NCBI GenBank assembly: GCA_021790855.1
Contig: JAJYFP010000007.1
Coordinates: 1 to 15,039, forward strand
Source of the DNA: Actinomycetes bacterium
GTDB lineage: Bacteria; Actinomycetota; Acidimicrobiia; Acidimicrobiales; Acidimicrobiaceae
Length of the DNA stretch: 15,039 nucleotides
Reading direction: 5' to 3'
Shown here in pieces: positions 14,207 to 15,039 of this stretch (its first letter is position 1; every line of letters starts with the position of its first letter). The notes under the pieces were generated by a model. It did not search any database, was not told where the DNA came from, and saw nothing but the letters and a program-made list of their open reading frames with translations. A program made the position numbers and the translations under genes.

Positions 14207-15039
14207 CTAGTTGCTACCTGTTCCTCTTGAGGAGCCGAAGTACGGCGGCCAGCTTGGTTTTTTCTTACGTCTTGGTATGGTTTCGCTACGTTCCCACTCG
14301 GCAATCCAGCTTGTACGATCTTTTGGTTCGAAGGCAAGTTCGGGATCTTGATGCCGTCTTACAAGGCTACTCCAGTAGTCGCTATGAGCTTCGATCGCCA
14401 AGGCTGCCACCTCGGTTTCAATGATCTGTGTTAGTTCCCTGGCGTCTTTTGCGTTTGGATAGATGGGCCGACCAAAGACTATCTTTGTTTTGCCCGGCTT
14501 GAGCGTCTTAGACCTTTTCCCGAGGATCTCATAGGTGCCTTCTAAAAAGATGGGAACCACAGGTACCTGGCTCTTTATTGCCAACTGGGCAACCCCTCCT
14601 TTAAAACCCTGCCCTAATCCGTCTTGTGTTCTTCCTCCCTCAGGAAAAATTAATAGACTCCATCCCTCGTCCATTAGTTGGGATGGGAGCTCTGCAGATC
14701 GCCTGTTCACTTTGTTTCTCTCGATAGGGATGGCTCCTAGTACCCCTGACCAAAGGTATGCTTTCCAACGTCGATCAAAGAAGTAGTCAGCTCCCGCTGC
14801 CACAACGCATCTGTGTCGGAAGCGCTCAGGCAGGTTCGAAAGAACCAGTGGCGTATCAAGGTGACTAGCGTGGTTACTTGCAAAAATGATTGGTCCGGAG
14901 ACTCCGCTTACTCTATCTTGGCCGTACACATCTGGTGAGGCAATGACCTTTGTGGTGGGACGTACGACGTTGTCGATGAGAATGGCACGCGCTAATCTGA
15001 CGCCGTATCTTCTTGCCCATGAGGTATCAAAGGCAGTGC
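14207..15039 (-). CDS. PlsC-type 1-acyl-glycerol-3-phosphate acyltransferase, 5' end outside window
   Basis: A membrane-associated acyltransferase that acylates lysophosphatidic acid or a related lipid acceptor. The NHASHLD motif (H-x4-D) is encoded at about 14855-14875 and FPEGGRT downstream; IPIERN and PVVPIFLEGTYE are further family blocks. The frame stays open from a GTG at 14929 to the window edge, adding 36 readable residues (ARRYGVRLARAILIDNVV and so on) that resemble the N-terminal helix before the HX4D motif. The gene therefore probably starts beyond 15039, and GTG 14929 is not the true start. The C-terminal tail (about the last 50 residues) is basic and Pro-rich. Acceptor specificity is not determinable. 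Confidence 0.88.
   Translation of the reverse strand, partial: TAFDTSWARRYGVRLARAILIDNVVRPTTKVIASPDVYGQDRVSGVSGPIIFASNHASHLDTPLVLSNLPERFRHRCVVAAGADYFFDRRWKAYLWSGVLGAIPIERNKVNRRSAELPSQLMDEGWSLLIFPEGGRTQDGLGQGFKGGVAQLAIKSQVPVVPIFLEGTYEILGKRSKTLKPGKTKIVFGRPIYPNAKDARELTQIIETEVAALAIEAHSDYWSSLVRRHQDPELAFEPKDRTSWIAEWERSETIPRRKKKPSWPPYFGSSRGTGSN

Overview
The window looks like an ordinary chromosomal segment of a moderate-GC actinobacterium, possibly from the acidophilic Acidimicrobiia. This is inferred from gene content: a MurT/GatD pair, a response regulator very close to mycobacterial DosR, a GH15 enzyme of the mycobacterial trehalase/glucoamylase type and a small MPWC zinc-ribbon membrane protein. 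No phage, transposon, CRISPR, toxin-antitoxin or biosynthetic cluster is visible, and no tRNA or rRNA was recognised. Starts include several TTG and GTG codons.

Layout from left to right. Positions 219-3229 (+) hold a small zinc-ribbon membrane protein, a GH15 glucosidase and a ROK sugar kinase. The last two suggest a route from trehalose or glucan to glucose to glucose-6-phosphate. Positions 3457-3915 (-) and 4121-4768 (+) are a divergent universal stress protein and DosR/NarL-type response regulator. The regulator gene overlaps a convergent TetR gene (4765-5445, -) by 4 bp. Positions 5659-7720 (-) hold a PNPOx-like flavin-binding-fold protein, a PhoU protein and an SDR dehydrogenase of the 3-hydroxyacyl-CoA/17beta-HSD4 type. 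A LysR gene (7842-8792, -) is divergent from murT-gatD (8973-11041, +), which amidates lipid II. The segment 11117-13381 (-) is a mitochondrial-type aconitase, divergent from a GntR/HutC regulator (to 14183, +). The right edge carries the 3' part of a PlsC-type acyltransferase (14207 to beyond 15039, -).

The most interesting signals are regulatory. First, a perfect 11-bp intrinsic terminator sits 5' of murT, just after a possible 15-codon leader ORF with three consecutive proline codons. This looks like a candidate attenuator for lipid II amidation. Second, the gntR frame is clearly coding upstream of its first canonical start but has no usable start there; one missing base after an ATG would explain this. 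Third, the ROK kinase lacks the family's zinc-binding cysteines. I found no clear new multi-gene system.
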